Shown here piece after piece: positions 45,482 through 55,271 of a DNA stretch of 64,000 nt; position 1 is the stretch's first letter; each line of letters begins with the position of its first letter. The DNA is from Roseobacter sp. MED193 (lineage in GTDB: Bacteria; Pseudomonadota; Alphaproteobacteria; Rhodobacterales; Rhodobacteraceae): the NCBI RefSeq assembly GCF_000152965.1, contig NZ_CH902583.1:368302-432301 (forward strand), given 5' to 3'. The notes below the pieces were generated by a model. That model saw nothing but the letters and a program-made list of their open reading frames with translations, did not search any database and was not told the origin of the DNA. A program made the position numbers and the translations under genes.

Positions 45482-46561
45482 TTAAATCTCCTGCGTTTCT
45501 GCGTCTTTTGGTATTCGGGACAAGGAAAGCCGGAACACGGTGCGTCCCGGCACCGAGTCAACTGAGATCCAGCCATTGTGTTCAGCGATGATCTTGCTCA
45601 CCAAGGCGAGCCCAAGCCCTGTGCCGTTTTCACGGCCAGAGACAAAGGGATCAAAAACATCGTCACGGATCGAGTCTGGCAAGCCAGGGCCATCGTCGAT
45701 TACCTCGATCTGCAGAGGTAGCAGCTTGCCCGTTCCGTCACTCCGGCGCATTCTAAAGGAATGCTCATAGTAGCTGCGAATGCTGATGGTGCCCCCCGTT
45801 GGAGAGGCCGCCTCTGAAGCATTCTTGAGCAGGTTTAACACCACCTGAAGCAATTGATCGGCATCCCCCCAGGCCAGCGGCAGCGAGGGATCATAGTCTT
45901 CGATAATGGTCATATGGGCGCCAAAGCCGAGCAAAGCCGAGCGCCGCGCCCGGTCCAGAACGTCATGGAGGTTTACCGGCTTGAACTGGGGTTCGCTCAA
46001 ATTTCCGAACTGTTCCACCTGATCAAGCAGCTTAACGATACGACGGCTTTCGCTGACAATTAGATCTGTAAGTTCAACATCTTCCCCAGTGAGGTTCATG
46101 CTCAAGAGCTGGGCCGCTCCGGTGATACCAGCAAGCGGATTCTTGATTTCATGGGCCAGCATTTCAGCCATGCCTATAGCCGATTGCGCCGCTGATTTGG
46201 CAGAATGGTTCTGCGTCATCCGCGCCGCCAACTCACGCGGGGAAAGCAGCAACAACATCTCCCCCTCTTGGCCCTGTACAGGCGCGACCTGAACCCCACA
46301 TTGCAACGGTGCCCGCCCCCGCGAGCCCACGTCTATGTCGTTCACGAAAAGAGGCGTCCCTTGGGTCCGGGCGCGCTCAAACGAGGCCTCAATGGGGGCA
46401 TCAATAGCGATCTTTTCCCAGAGCGGCTGGTTCAGCAATCCCCGACGGGAGGTGTTCAAAAATCCCTCGGCGGCAGAATTGGCATCCAGAATACGGTTGT
46501 CAGGGCCGATCAGAAAGGCGGGAATCGGGAGCGAGGCCCAAAGTGCGGTGTCCGAAATCAT
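45482..46561 (-). CDS. ntrB: nitrogen regulation histidine kinase NtrB
   Basis: 359 residues, soluble. N-terminal PAS domain (FLIGPDNRILDANSAAEGFL), HisKA motif AHEIKNPLAGITGAAQ with His137, and HATPase boxes NLLKNASEAA, DDGPGLP and GTGLGLALV. NtrB phosphorylates or dephosphorylates NtrC under control of PII (GlnB). It overlaps the dusB stop by four bases (ATGA), the arrangement seen widely in alphaproteobacteria. Confidence 0.96.
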   Translation of the reverse strand: MISDTALWASLPIPAFLIGPDNRILDANSAAEGFLNTSRRGLLNQPLWEKIAIDAPIEASFERARTQGTPLFVNDIDVGSRGRAPLQCGVQVAPVQGQEGEMLLLLSPRELAARMTQNHSAKSAAQSAIGMAEMLAHEIKNPLAGITGAAQLLSMNLTGEDVELTDLIVSESRRIVKLLDQVEQFGNLSEPQFKPVNLHDVLDRARRSALLGFGAHMTIIEDYDPSLPLAWGDADQLLQVVLNLLKNASEAASPTGGTISIRSYYEHSFRMRRSDGTGKLLPLQIEVIDDGPGLPDSIRDDVFDPFVSGRENGTGLGLALVSKIIAEHNGWISVDSVPGRTVFRLSLSRIPKDAETQEI

Positions 46562-47544
46562 GCGGCTCCCTTTCGTAGAGAAGAGGACAAGGCATCAGGC
46601 AAGAGCCGTAGTACCTCGGTTGGGGATTTCTCGGTCAAAATAGCGCGCCGCAAAGCGGCTGGCGTCTGGGCCTGATCCATGTACCAGCCCAAATGCTTCC
46701 GGGCGACGCGCAGGCCCAGATCGCCGCCATAAAAGCCCAACATCGCCTCGTAATGCTTTGAAACCATGTCGATAAGATCATCACCTTCGGGAATGGCAGG
46801 TGCCGCACTGCCCCAAAGGTCGCTGGCGACCTGTGCCAGGAGCCAGGGCTTGCCTTGGATGCCACGGCCGATCATCACCCCATCGGCACCAGAGCGCTCC
46901 AGGGCACTGGTCGCCGTTGCACTGTCAACGATATCGCCATTGGCCAGAACCGGAAGGCCCACCGCCTCTTTAACCGCACGGATAGCGGACCAATCCGCAC
47001 GGCCTTTGTAAAACTGACAGCGCGTGCGACCGTGGATCGTGACCATTTGAATGCCCGCCGCCTCGGCACGGGCCGCAACGGAGGCAGCGTTCAGGCAATT
47101 GTCATCCCAGCCCAAGCGGGTTTTTAGGGTCACGGGAATATCCACGGCCTCGACCACCGCCTCAATCAGCGACAGGGCATGATCCGGCGTTTTCAACAGG
47201 GCAGAGCCAGAATAGCCGTTGGTCACTTTCTTGGCGGGACAGCCCATGTTGATATCAATCACGCGTGCGCCACGATCCGCGACCTGTCGCGCGGCCTCGG
47301 CCATCCAGCTGGCTTCGCGTCCCGCAAGCTGCACTGCGGTGTTTTCCACATCGGCGCTCAACTCGGCGCGTTCGCGCACACCAGGCTTGGACTGAACCAT
47401 CTCCTGACTGGCCACCATTTCACTGACCATAAGCCCAACACCAAAGGACCGCACCAGATCGCGGAACGGGCGATCCGTGATTCCAGCCATGGGGGCCAGT
47501 GCGATAGGGGGGGTCAATGAAGTGGTTCCGAGGGTGAAGGACAA
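46558..47544 (-). CDS. dusB: tRNA-dihydrouridine synthase DusB
   Basis: 328 residues from a TTG at 47544, chosen because AAGGA lies eight bases upstream and the protein then starts like other DusB (LTPPIALAPMAGITDRPFRD). FMN-barrel motifs: VIDINMGCPAKKVTNGYSGSALLK with the catalytic Cys, PVTLKTRLGWDD, TIHGRTRCQFY and MIGRGIQGKPW. The enzyme reduces specific uridines in tRNA to dihydrouridine with NADPH. A longer reading frame to 47859 overlaps ispDF on the other strand and is rejected. Upstream neighbour of ntrB as in many alphaproteobacteria. Confidence 0.94.
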   Translation of the reverse strand: MSFTLGTTSLTPPIALAPMAGITDRPFRDLVRSFGVGLMVSEMVASQEMVQSKPGVRERAELSADVENTAVQLAGREASWMAEAARQVADRGARVIDINMGCPAKKVTNGYSGSALLKTPDHALSLIEAVVEAVDIPVTLKTRLGWDDNCLNAASVAARAEAAGIQMVTIHGRTRCQFYKGRADWSAIRAVKEAVGLPVLANGDIVDSATATSALERSGADGVMIGRGIQGKPWLLAQVASDLWGSAAPAIPEGDDLIDMVSKHYEAMLGFYGGDLGLRVARKHLGWYMDQAQTPAALRRAILTEKSPTEVLRLLPDALSSSLRKGAA

Positions 47545-47795
47545 CTGCCTAATCCTTGTGCGAGTGCGTGTTTTGTAACCGAAGCCCCCGGTATTGGACA
47601 ATGAAACCGCCCTCTGCAAGGGGACAACTCCACCCACATGCCTAAATTTTAAGCAGCCATCCACAGGTGATTGCCTCTGGAACCGGCAGAACCTAAACAA
47701 ATCCCAGCACAGACTTGGCACACTGCCCGGGCATTCCAGGCCAACGCACTGGCCTGAAAGACAGGACCAGAGTGACCCAAAATAATGAGGGCTTA

Positions 47796-48968
47796 ATGAA
47801 GACAGCTGCCTTGATCGTTGCCGCCGGACGCGGCACCCGCGCCGGCGTCGGCCTGCCAAAGCAATGGCGCCCCCTTAGGGGTAAGCGCGTCATTGACTGG
47901 ACAATCAATGCCTTTCGGGATGCAGGGATTGGCACCATCGTTCTGGTGCTGTTGGCCGAAGATCGTGAAGCCTGGGATAGCTTTGCAGACCAGAGCGACC
48001 TGATCCTGACCGCAGGCGGCCCAGAGCGTGCGATCTCTGTGCAAAATGGCCTGTCCACTCTGCGCGATCACGCAGAGCACCAGAGGCTGCCGATCTCAAA
48101 GGTGTTGATCCATGATGCCGCCCGCCCCTGCACCAGCCAGGCGCTGATCGCCGCCGTTATTGCCGCACTAGACCATGGCCCAGCCGCCGCCCCCGCCCTT
48201 GCGGTGACAGATGCACTCTGGACCGGTGCAAAGGGTATGGTTACAGGCACCCAAGACCGCTCTGGGCTCTTTGCCGCGCAAACCCCGCAGGGCTTCCGCC
48301 TCGATGCAATCCTGCAAGCCCATGCCCGGCATCCCGGCGGGGCTGCCGATGATGTGGAGGTTGCCCGGGAGGCTGGCCTGGAGGTTGCAATCATCGCCGG
48401 AGAGCCGGACAATATCAAAATCACTCGGCCCGAGGATTTTGCCCGCGCCGCCAAAATATTAGAAACGGAAGATAAAATGAGTATCAGCCCCGACATCAGA
48501 CTGGGCAATGGCTACGACGTGCATCGTTTTGGCCCCGGTGACAGCGTCATCCTTTGCGGGGTCGAAATCCCGCATGATCGCAGCCTTCAGGGCCACTCAG
48601 ATGCAGATGTGGGTATGCACGCGGTAACAGATGCGATCTATGGCGCCCTTGCGCAGGGCGACATCGGCCAGCACTTCCCGCCCTCAGATCCCCAGTGGAA
48701 AGGCGCCGCAAGCGAGATCTTTCTGCGCCATGCCGCTGAACTGGCGCGTGAGATGGGGTTTCAGATATCCAACGTTGATTGCACTCTGGTCTGTGAATAT
48801 CCAAAAATCGGTCCCCGGGCAGAAAAGATGCGCAGCGTGATGGCAGAGATTCTGGGGATTGACCCCACCCGCGTGTCGATCAAGGCCACCACCTCTGAAC
48901 GGCTGGGCTTCACCGGGCGCAGCGAAGGTATTGCCGCGCTGGCGACTGCGGCCCTGGTGAAACCATGA
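47796..48968 (+). CDS. ispDF: bifunctional IspD/IspF isoprenoid enzyme
   Basis: 390 residues. N-terminal IspD (CTP:MEP cytidylyltransferase): [29 protein letters not shown] and QTPQGFR. From about residue 228 the IspF domain (MECDP synthase) starts [18 protein letters not shown] with the DxH metal ligands, then [18 protein letters not shown] and [13 protein letters not shown]. The fusion performs two non-consecutive steps of the MEP pathway and is common in alphaproteobacteria. The ATG at 47796 has GAGGG upstream. It overlaps pgpA by ATGA. Confidence 0.98.
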   Translation: MKTAALIVAAGRGTRAGVGLPKQWRPLRGKRVIDWTINAFRDAGIGTIVLVLLAEDREAWDSFADQSDLILTAGGPERAISVQNGLSTLRDHAEHQRLPISKVLIHDAARPCTSQALIAAVIAALDHGPAAAPALAVTDALWTGAKGMVTGTQDRSGLFAAQTPQGFRLDAILQAHARHPGGAADDVEVAREAGLEVAIIAGEPDNIKITRPEDFARAAKILETEDKMSISPDIRLGNGYDVHRFGPGDSVILCGVEIPHDRSLQGHSDADVGMHAVTDAIYGALAQGDIGQHFPPSDPQWKGAASEIFLRHAAELAREMGFQISNVDCTLVCEYPKIGPRAEKMRSVMAEILGIDPTRVSIKATTSERLGFTGRSEGIAALATAALVKP

Positions 48969-49462
48969 CCCTGGCCGCAATGATTGCCACCGTCGGCGGT
49001 GTAGGGTATCTCCGCCCGGCTCCGGGCACCTGGGGCTCCCTGGTGGCCCTGCCCATGGCCTATGCCCTGCACCAGCTTGGCGGCTTTCCCCTGCTGGCCC
49101 TGGCCACGGTGATCTGCACCGGGCTTGGCATCTGGGCAACAGCGGAAATGACAAGAGGTAAATCCGATCACGACCCGTCAGAAATTGTCATCGACGAAGT
49201 CGCCGGGCAATGGCTGGCCATCTGGGCGATCTCCTATCCAGCCTGGGCCAAAGGGATTGAGATCACCGCGCTCTGGCCCGGCTGGATTGCCGCCTTTGTA
49301 CTGTTCCGCCTCTTCGACATTTGGAAACCTGGGCCCGTGGGCTGGGCCGATGGCAAAGAGGGCCCCGTCGGGGTAATGATGGATGATGTCATTGCCGGGC
49401 TGCTGGCGGCTATTGGTGTCGTCCTGCTCGCCGGTTTCAGCCACGGGGTACTAGGTCTATGA
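48965..49462 (+). CDS. pgpA: phosphatidylglycerophosphatase A
   Basis: 165 residues with four hydrophobic segments. Motifs of Pgp[17 protein letters not shown] near the start, [16 protein letters not shown] (acidic metal site) and [16 protein letters not shown]. It dephosphorylates phosphatidylglycerophosphate to phosphatidylglycerol in the inner membrane. Four-base overlaps on both sides place it in an ispDF-pgpA-cinA operon. Confidence 0.95.
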   Translation: MTLAAMIATVGGVGYLRPAPGTWGSLVALPMAYALHQLGGFPLLALATVICTGLGIWATAEMTRGKSDHDPSEIVIDEVAGQWLAIWAISYPAWAKGIEITALWPGWIAAFVLFRLFDIWKPGPVGWADGKEGPVGVMMDDVIAGLLAAIGVVLLAGFSHGVLGL

Positions 49463-50013
49463 GTCACACTCTCTCACAATCACCGCCGGACTTAACGCTC
49501 GATATCGCGAATCTCATTGCTCTGGCGACCCAACTAGGCCTCACCATGGCAACCGCTGAAAGCTGTACCGGCGGCTTGGTTGCGGCGGCCCTGACCGATG
49601 TTCCCGGCTCCTCTGCGGTCTTGGACCGCGGCTTTGTCACCTATTCCAACCGCGCCAAGCAAGAGATGCTAGGCGTCAGCCCTGCAACGCTTGACGCCTA
49701 TGGCGCTGTCAGCGAAGAGGTCGCTGCGGAGATGGCACAGGGTGCCCTAAACCAAGCACAGGTACACCTAGCAGTGGCAATTACAGGCATCGCCGGTCCA
49801 GGCGGGTCCGGACTCAAGCCCGAAGGTCGGGTCTGTTTCGGCCTAGCCAGAACAGGCCAAAAGGTCATGGTCGAAACCATCGAGTTTGGCGCCCTGGGGC
49901 GTGACCGCGTGCGGGCCAAGAGCTGTGCACATGCGCTTTTACTGCTGCAAAATTCGACTTTGCAAATCGAGCGCATTTTAGGCAACGGCAGTCAAATTAC
50001 GCCTATTCTTTAA
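49459..50013 (+). CDS. CinA C-terminal family protein (PncC-type amidase)
   Basis: 184 residues, equal to the C-terminal CinA/PncC domain alone. Signature ATAESCTGGLVAAALTDVPG with the catalytic Ser, GFVTYSNRAKQEMLGV, YGAVSEEVAAEMA and GIAGPGG. PncC hydrolyses nicotinamide mononucleotide to nicotinic acid mononucleotide plus ammonia, recycling pyridine nucleotides. It lacks the N-terminal MoCF-like domain of full CinA. Last gene of the operon with ispDF and pgpA. Confidence 0.93.
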   Translation: MSHTLSQSPPDLTLDIANLIALATQLGLTMATAESCTGGLVAAALTDVPGSSAVLDRGFVTYSNRAKQEMLGVSPATLDAYGAVSEEVAAEMAQGALNQAQVHLAVAITGIAGPGGSGLKPEGRVCFGLARTGQKVMVETIEFGALGRDRVRAKSCAHALLLLQNSTLQIERILGNGSQITPIL

Positions 50014-50129
50014 TCACTTTTACAAAAGCCCATGTTTTTGGCGCTTTTGACCCACGTGACGCTTTTTTCCTCACTTCAGATCAGGTCTGTGATCCACCAA
50101 CCACGCAAGCGGGATGGAAGGACGACCCC

Positions 50130-51311
50130 ATGAATGGAGCTGATACAGCTTGGATCATTGTAGCAACGGCCCTTGTGCTGTTTATGACTCTGCCAGGGCT
50201 TGCCCTGTTTTACGGCGGCTTGGTGCGTGCACGAAATGTGCTCAGCGTCTTTATGCAATGCTACGCAATTGCCTGTTTGATGAGCATTCTCTGGCTCGCC
50301 TTTGGCTACACCATTGCCTTTGGTCCCGGCGAGAGCGGCTATTGGGGCGGGCTAGACAAGATGTTCCTCAACGGGGTCACCGCAGATAGTCTCAGCGGCA
50401 CCCTGCCCGAGATCCTGTTCTTTGCCTTTCAGATGACCTTTGCCATCATTACTCCGGCCCTGATTGTGGGCGCCTATGTGGAACGGGTTGGCTTTGCCTT
50501 TGTACTGACCTTTTCAGGGCTTTGGATGCTGCTGTGCTATGCCCCCGTGGTGCATTGGATCTGGGGCGGCGGCATTATGGCAGATGGCGGCATCTTTGGT
50601 GAGGTCGGCGTCAAGGATTTTGCCGGTGGAATCGTGGTGCATGAAACCGCCGGTCTGGCAGCCCTGATCATCGCCATCTTCCTTGGACCACGCAAGAACC
50701 GCACAACCCCACCGCATAACCCCGGTTATGTGGTCATCGGGGCTGCAATGCTCTGGGTTGGCTGGTTCGGCTTCAATGGTGGCTCGCAGTTGGCCGCTGA
50801 TGGCGGTGCCGCCATGGCCATCACCGTCACCCATCTGTCAGCCGCCGCCGCTTCGCTGACCTGGGCGCTGTGGGAAAAGATCAAATACGGCAAGGCTTCG
50901 GTTGTGGGTCTGGTCACCGGCACCATCGCAGGCCTCGCCTCGATCACCCCGGCCAGCGGCTTTGTTGGCCCCGTTGAAGCGCTGATCATCGGCGGTATCG
51001 CTGGTATCCTGTGTCAGGAGCTGGTGAATCTGGTCCGCAACAAGCTGCATATCGACGACACCCTGGATGTCTTTGCCGTACACGGGGTTGGCGGGATTTT
51101 TGGCACCGTGATGATCGCAGTCTTTGGCGAAGCCAGCTGGTTTGCGCAATTGGGCGCCCTGGCAGTGGTTGGGATATTTACCACCGTTGTCACCATCGCC
51201 CTGATCAAAATCGTCGGTGCCTTCACATCGCTGCGCGTTGATGTTGAAACCGAAACCAATGGGCTGGACATCTCTGTTCATGGCGAACGCGCCTACGACA
51301 TGACGAGCTAA
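50130..51311 (+). CDS. amtB: ammonium transporter (Amt family)
   Basis: 393 residues with eleven membrane helices: LPGLALFYGGLVRARNVLS in helix 1, GAYVERVGFAF, the signature DFAGGIVVHETAGLAALI and HGVGGIFGTV holding the second pore histidine. It takes up ammonium. The signature reads VVHETAG rather than the usual VVHI(N/T)(A/S)G. No glnK precedes it, unlike most amtB genes, though the NtrBC system lies nearby. The start has GGAAGGA upstream, and a strong terminator follows. Confidence 0.94.
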   Translation: MNGADTAWIIVATALVLFMTLPGLALFYGGLVRARNVLSVFMQCYAIACLMSILWLAFGYTIAFGPGESGYWGGLDKMFLNGVTADSLSGTLPEILFFAFQMTFAIITPALIVGAYVERVGFAFVLTFSGLWMLLCYAPVVHWIWGGGIMADGGIFGEVGVKDFAGGIVVHETAGLAALIIAIFLGPRKNRTTPPHNPGYVVIGAAMLWVGWFGFNGGSQLAADGGAAMAITVTHLSAAAASLTWALWEKIKYGKASVVGLVTGTIAGLASITPASGFVGPVEALIIGGIAGILCQELVNLVRNKLHIDDTLDVFAVHGVGGIFGTVMIAVFGEASWFAQLGALAVVGIFTTVVTIALIKIVGAFTSLRVDVETETNGLDISVHGERAYDMTS

Positions 51312-51390
51312 ACAAAGTGTCACGCCCGATCAGCGGGCACACCACACAGATGCCACCACTCACGCGGCATAGATGCATTTCGGTGCATTG

Positions 51391-51422
51391 GCGGGCGCCC
51401 CAGACCGAGGGGCGCCCGCTTT
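51391..51422 (+). terminator. intrinsic terminator of amtB
   Basis: GCGGGCGCCCC (51391-51401) pairs exactly with GGGGCGCCCGC (51409-51419), then TTTGTATT. Confidence 0.85.
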
Positions 51423-51445
51423 GTATTCTGCCCACATGGCCGAGA

Positions 51446-52738
51446 TCAAAAATGTGCGGCGATATCTGCAGCTGATCCGCTGCCCTGCAGCATGGCCCAC
51501 AGCGCGGCGCTGCGTTCCGCACCGATCAGAGCCTGGACCTTCCCCATCAGCCGCTCTTGGCGCAGCTCATAGGCCACTGGCGTTTGCAAGTCATGGCTGG
51601 CCTCCAGGCGTCTACCGTCACGACGGACCAAGGTCACATAGGCCTGCGTCTCAGTGAGGCTTTCGTCGGCCTGCACATGGATCAAATCGCGCAGCCCAAC
51701 CAGCCGTGGATCCCGGCACAGCGCAGCACTGTAGCTGTCCAGCCGCGCGGTATCTTTGCCAAGTGCCTGCAAGGCCAACACGGTGCGATAAGAGAATTTG
51801 GCCCCAAGTCCAGTCTCTGGCGCAGTCTGATTGCACACGGTCATCCAGCGCGGATGGGTCCGCACCGTCAGACTGGCGATTTCAGGCGCGGCCAGATCCA
51901 GGCTGCGCGCCGCTTCCAGTGCCGCATGCAGCCCATGGCAACAGGCGTGAAATTTATGGCTGATCTCTTCGCACAGCCAGACCCGCCCCAGATCCTGCAG
52001 GGCTGCATCCCTATTGCCCTCGCCGTGATGGGTGCCGCCAAACCCCAGAGCCCCCTCTAGGGCCTCCGGGTTTGCCTCGAATCCCGCTGCAACCAGCTGG
52101 GCCACTTCGACCCCGGCGGTGGCGGCAAGGCCTGCGTTATAGGGTTTGCCCATGGTGCCAAACTGCGCCTTCAGCCCTGCCGCGCGGGTGGCACACAGCC
52201 CCAGCGCCATTTCCATCTGCCCCGGTGTCAGTCCCAGCAAACGCCCTGACGCCGCCGTCGCGCCAAAGGCCCCGGCCGTGGCCGTCTGATGAAACCCCAT
52301 TTGGTAATGAGACCTCCCCAGCCACACCCCCAACCGGATTGAGAGTTCCATGCCAAAAAGCGCGGCCTCGATGATCTGCGATACTGACCTGCCCTGAAGC
52401 TGACCAAGCGCAAAGGCCGCTGAAAACACTGCCACCGAGGGGTGGCCAATATGGGCAAAATGGGTATCGTCATAGTCCAGCGCATGCGAGATGGTGCCAT
52501 TGGCCAGGGCGGCCATGCGCGCGGGAACAGCAGTGCCGCCAAACAGCGTTGCCTGCGCCGCGCCTGCCTCCGCCAAAGCCTGGGCGCGCAGGATCTGCGC
52601 AACTGGCTCCGTCACTCCGGCAATACCACAGGCCAGCCAATCCAGGGCCGAAAGCTGCGCCATCTTGAGAGCCGCGCTGTTGGGCCGGGTGTCAGAAATT
52701 GCAAAAGCGGCCAGCTGGCCCGTGAAAGTACTGCTCAT
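51446..52738 (-). CDS. MmgE/PrpD family protein
   Basis: 430 residues. PrpD-fold features: ALDYDDTHFAHIGHPSVAV near residue 90, GRSHYQMGFHQTATAG, KFHACCHGLHAALEAARSL and a C-terminal lid domain. The family includes 2-methylcitrate dehydratase and relatives acting on cis-aconitate or iminodisuccinate. The substrate is unclear because no prpBC, racemase or other partner is adjacent. Single minus-strand gene, convergent with amtB; a START-domain gene lies just upstream on the same strand, 28 bp away. Confidence 0.88.
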   Translation of the reverse strand: MSSTFTGQLAAFAISDTRPNSAALKMAQLSALDWLACGIAGVTEPVAQILRAQALAEAGAAQATLFGGTAVPARMAALANGTISHALDYDDTHFAHIGHPSVAVFSAAFALGQLQGRSVSQIIEAALFGMELSIRLGVWLGRSHYQMGFHQTATAGAFGATAASGRLLGLTPGQMEMALGLCATRAAGLKAQFGTMGKPYNAGLAATAGVEVAQLVAAGFEANPEALEGALGFGGTHHGEGNRDAALQDLGRVWLCEEISHKFHACCHGLHAALEAARSLDLAAPEIASLTVRTHPRWMTVCNQTAPETGLGAKFSYRTVLALQALGKDTARLDSYSAALCRDPRLVGLRDLIHVQADESLTETQAYVTLVRRDGRRLEASHDLQTPVAYELRQERLMGKVQALIGAERSAALWAMLQGSGSAADIAAHF

Positions 52739-52766
52739 CGTTCAGGCTTCCTGTGTTCAGGGCAGC

Positions 52767-53213
52767 CTAGCCGTATAGCTCAGCCGCGCGGCGCTCGAAT
52801 GCTTTTACAATACGCTGCATCGCCTCGTTAAAGACAACCCCGATGATGCCCTGCAACACCGCATTTTTGAACTCAAAATCGACAAAGAAGCTCACATCAC
52901 AGGTGCCATCCTCGCGCGGGGCAAAGCTCCAATTCGATTTCATATAGCGAAAGGGGCCATCCAGATATTCGGTGTCGATTTTCATATCATCGGCGAACAG
53001 CGTCACCCGGCTGCCAAAGCGCTCGCGGAACACCTTGAAGGAGATCACCAGATCCGCCTCCATGACCTCAGCCGTCCCTTGCTGACTACGGCTACGGATA
53101 CGTGCAGCGGCACACCAGGGCAGAAACTTGGGATATTGCCCCACATCCGCCACCAGCCCGTACATCTGCTGTGCGGTATAGGGCATCTGGCGGTTTTCTG
53201 AGTGAACTGGCAT
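52767..53213 (-). CDS. COQ10/RatA-type START-domain protein
   Basis: 148 residues. Polyketide-cyclase/START fold: the N-terminal PYTAQQMYGLVADVGQYPKF, then LPWCAAARI, the strand DVSFFVDFEFKN and C-terminal FNEAMQRIVKAFERRAAEL. Homologues are yeast Coq10, which helps ubiquinone function, and E. coli RatA. In alphaproteobacteria the ubiquinone-binding role is the more likely. Start placed at the second ATG (53213) by family similarity; the first is at 53222. Divergent from hpt. Confidence 0.88.
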   Translation of the reverse strand: MPVHSENRQMPYTAQQMYGLVADVGQYPKFLPWCAAARIRSRSQQGTAEVMEADLVISFKVFRERFGSRVTLFADDMKIDTEYLDGPFRYMKSNWSFAPREDGTCDVSFFVDFEFKNAVLQGIIGVVFNEAMQRIVKAFERRAAELYG

Positions 53214-53289
53214 GGGCGGCATCTATTTTCTTGCTATGATCGTGCCGCGTCATGTCCTATGAACGCGCGGGAATTTCAAGGGGTCAGAC

Positions 53290-53835
53290 ATGCCACAGCG
53301 TCCATATGTCATCGATGTGATGATTTCAGCCAAAACCATTGCAGCACGTATCGAAGAGCTGTGCGATGAAATCACAGAGGAATTTGGCAACACGGACAAA
53401 CTGGTTGTTGTCGGCCTGTTGCGCGGCAGCTTTGTCTTTATTGCCGACCTGGTGCGCGAGCTGGACCTGCCGATTGAGGTCGATTTTCTCGAAGCGTCTT
53501 CTTACGGAGATGGCATGGAAAGCAGCCGAGAAGTTCGTATTCTCAAAGACTTGCGCGGCGCTATTGAGGGTCGTGACGTGCTGGTGGTCGAGGATATCGT
53601 CGATACTGGCCACACTCTGAACCATGTCACCAAACTGCTGGCAAGCCGAAAACCGGCGCGGCTGAAGTCCATCGCTTTGTTGGACAAACCATCGCGGCGT
53701 GAGGTGGATTTCCGTTCGGACTGGATCGGATTTGAAATCCCGGATGAATTTGTTGTGGGCTATGGCATCGATTTTGCGCAGCGCAACCGCAACCTGCCCT
53801 ATATTGGCAAGGTCCGCTTTACCGACGAGTCATAA
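53290..53835 (+). CDS. hpt: hypoxanthine phosphoribosyltransferase
   Basis: 181 residues. Type I phosphoribosyltransferase: the PRPP loop [14 protein letters not shown], the flexible loop region [11 protein letters not shown], and the C-terminal [20 protein letters not shown] with the base-contacting Lys and aromatic residues. Salvages hypoxanthine (and possibly guanine) to the nucleotide. Start ATG at 53290 with AAGGGG a short distance upstream. Divergent from the COQ10-like gene; a GFA-family gene follows after 47 bp. Confidence 0.95.
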   Translation: MPQRPYVIDVMISAKTIAARIEELCDEITEEFGNTDKLVVVGLLRGSFVFIADLVRELDLPIEVDFLEASSYGDGMESSREVRILKDLRGAIEGRDVLVVEDIVDTGHTLNHVTKLLASRKPARLKSIALLDKPSRREVDFRSDWIGFEIPDEFVVGYGIDFAQRNRNLPYIGKVRFTDES

Positions 53836-53882
53836 GCGCCCGCAACATCTCCCCTGCCCGCACCCCAACTGGAAACACCCAG

Positions 53883-54263
53883 ATGACGGATCATTCAGGA
53901 AGCTGCCTCTGTGGCGCTGTCACGATTTTGGCGCAGGGCACGCCCGACCGGGTGGGGCTCTGCCATTGCCAGGACTGCCGCAAACACCATGGTGCGCTGT
54001 TTCATGCATCAGCCGTGTTTCAGGCGCAGGCCGTAACCGTGCAAGGGGAGACCAACAGCTATCAGGGCCGTCACTTCTGCCCCCGTTGCGGATCCTCAGT
54101 CTATTCCTGCAGCCCTGGCGAGATCGAGCTGCATCTGGGCATATTGGATCAGCCAGGCCGACTGATCCCAAGCTATGAATTGTGGTGCCTTCGCCGCGAA
54201 GCCTGGTTGCCAACATTCACTGGCACTCGGCGGTATTTACGTGACCGAGACAACACAGGCTAA
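53883..54263 (+). CDS. GFA-family zinc-binding protein (CENP-V/GFA)
   Basis: 126 residues. Three Cys clusters of the GFA fold: GSCLCG (Cys8, Cys10), CHCQDC (Cys27, 29, 32) and FCPRCGSS (Cys66, 69), binding structural and active-site zinc. The family is named for glutathione-dependent formaldehyde-activating enzyme, but most members are of unknown substrate. Soluble, with the full usual length. It could be in one transcript with hpt. Confidence 0.92.
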   Translation: MTDHSGSCLCGAVTILAQGTPDRVGLCHCQDCRKHHGALFHASAVFQAQAVTVQGETNSYQGRHFCPRCGSSVYSCSPGEIELHLGILDQPGRLIPSYELWCLRREAWLPTFTGTRRYLRDRDNTG

Positions 54264-54298
54264 AAACGGCGGGCACCACGTCCAGCGATATGGTGCCC
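54262..54298 (-). terminator. probable terminator of lipA
   Basis: GGGCACCA (54271-54278) pairs with TGGTGCCC (54291-54298); on the minus strand GCCGTTTTTA follows. The tail is delayed by four bases, so termination may be partial. Confidence 0.55.
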
Positions 54299-54317
54299 AT
54301 CGCAGACCCATGGTTGA

Positions 54318-55271
54318 TTAGGCCAGACCCAGCTTGGCATTACGCGCGTCACGCAGGCGGGCAAAATCATCGCCAGCATGATACGAGGAACGCGTCAGCG
54401 GCGTGGCTGAAACCATATGAAAGCCCTTGCCATAGGCGGCCTTCTCATAGGATTTGAACTCATCCGGGGTCACAAAGCGATCCACAGCGTGGTGTTTCGG
54501 CGTCGGCTGCAGGTACTGGCCAATGGTGAGGAAATCAATATCCGCAGCGCGCATATCGTCCATCACCTGCCGCACGGCCTGTTCATCCTCACCCAGACCA
54601 ACCATGATGCCAGATTTGGTAAACATCGATGGATCCAGCTCTTTCACCCGCTGCAACAGACGCAGGGAGTGGAAATAGCGCGCACCGGGGCGCACCTCGG
54701 GGTAGAGGCCAGGCACCGTTTCCAGATTGTGATTGAACACATCGGGGCGGGCCTCGATGATCTGCTCAATCACCGCCATATCACATTTGATGAAATCTGG
54801 CGTCAGGATCTCAATGGTGGTCTTGGGGCTGCGGTGGCGCACGGCGCGGATGGTCTGGGCAAAATGCTCTGCCCCGCCATCTGAGATATCGTCGCGATCC
54901 ACCGAGGTGATAACCACGTGGTTCAGCCCCAGCTTCTGCACCGCATGGGCAACCCGGCCCGGCTCAAAGGCATCCAGATCCTCGGGCGGCTTGCCGGTGG
55001 CAATGTTGCAGAAGGTACAGGCGCGGGTGCAGACCTCGCCCATGATCATCATGGTTGCGTGACCCTGGCTCCAGCATTCGCCAACGTTGGGGCAGCCTGC
55101 TTCTTCGCAGACAGTCACCAGCCCATTGTCACGCATGATCTTATGGGTTTCCGCATAGCCCTTGCCGCCAGGGGCCTTGACCCGGATCCAGCTGGGTTTC
55201 TTTGGCTGGGCATTGTCCGGGCGATTTGCCTTTTCAGGATGCCGTTGCTCGGGAATTTTGAGATCACGCAT
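54318..55271 (-). CDS. lipA: lipoyl synthase
   Basis: 317 residues. Radical SAM enzyme that inserts two sulfurs into octanoyl groups. The auxiliary cluster ligands are [12 protein letters not shown] (Cys55, 60, 66); the radical SAM cluster is CTRACTFC (Cys81, 85, 88); the C-terminal RSSYHAGD supplies the conserved Ser ligand. All key residues are present. It makes the lipoyl cofactor for pyruvate and 2-oxoglutarate dehydrogenases and the glycine cleavage system. No lipB adjacent. Single gene, convergent with the GFA gene. Confidence 0.98.
   Translation of the reverse strand: MRDLKIPEQRHPEKANRPDNAQPKKPSWIRVKAPGGKGYAETHKIMRDNGLVTVCEEAGCPNVGECWSQGHATMMIMGEVCTRACTFCNIATGKPPEDLDAFEPGRVAHAVQKLGLNHVVITSVDRDDISDGGAEHFAQTIRAVRHRSPKTTIEILTPDFIKCDMAVIEQIIEARPDVFNHNLETVPGLYPEVRPGARYFHSLRLLQRVKELDPSMFTKSGIMVGLGEDEQAVRQVMDDMRAADIDFLTIGQYLQPTPKHHAVDRFVTPDEFKSYEKAAYGKGFHMVSATPLTRSSYHAGDDFARLRDARNAKLGLA

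Noticed and set aside
47545-47859. 105-codon N-terminal extension of dusB
   Set aside because: Arg/Cys-rich, not DusB-like, overlaps ispDF on the other strand; a TTG with AAGGA at 47544 explains the start.
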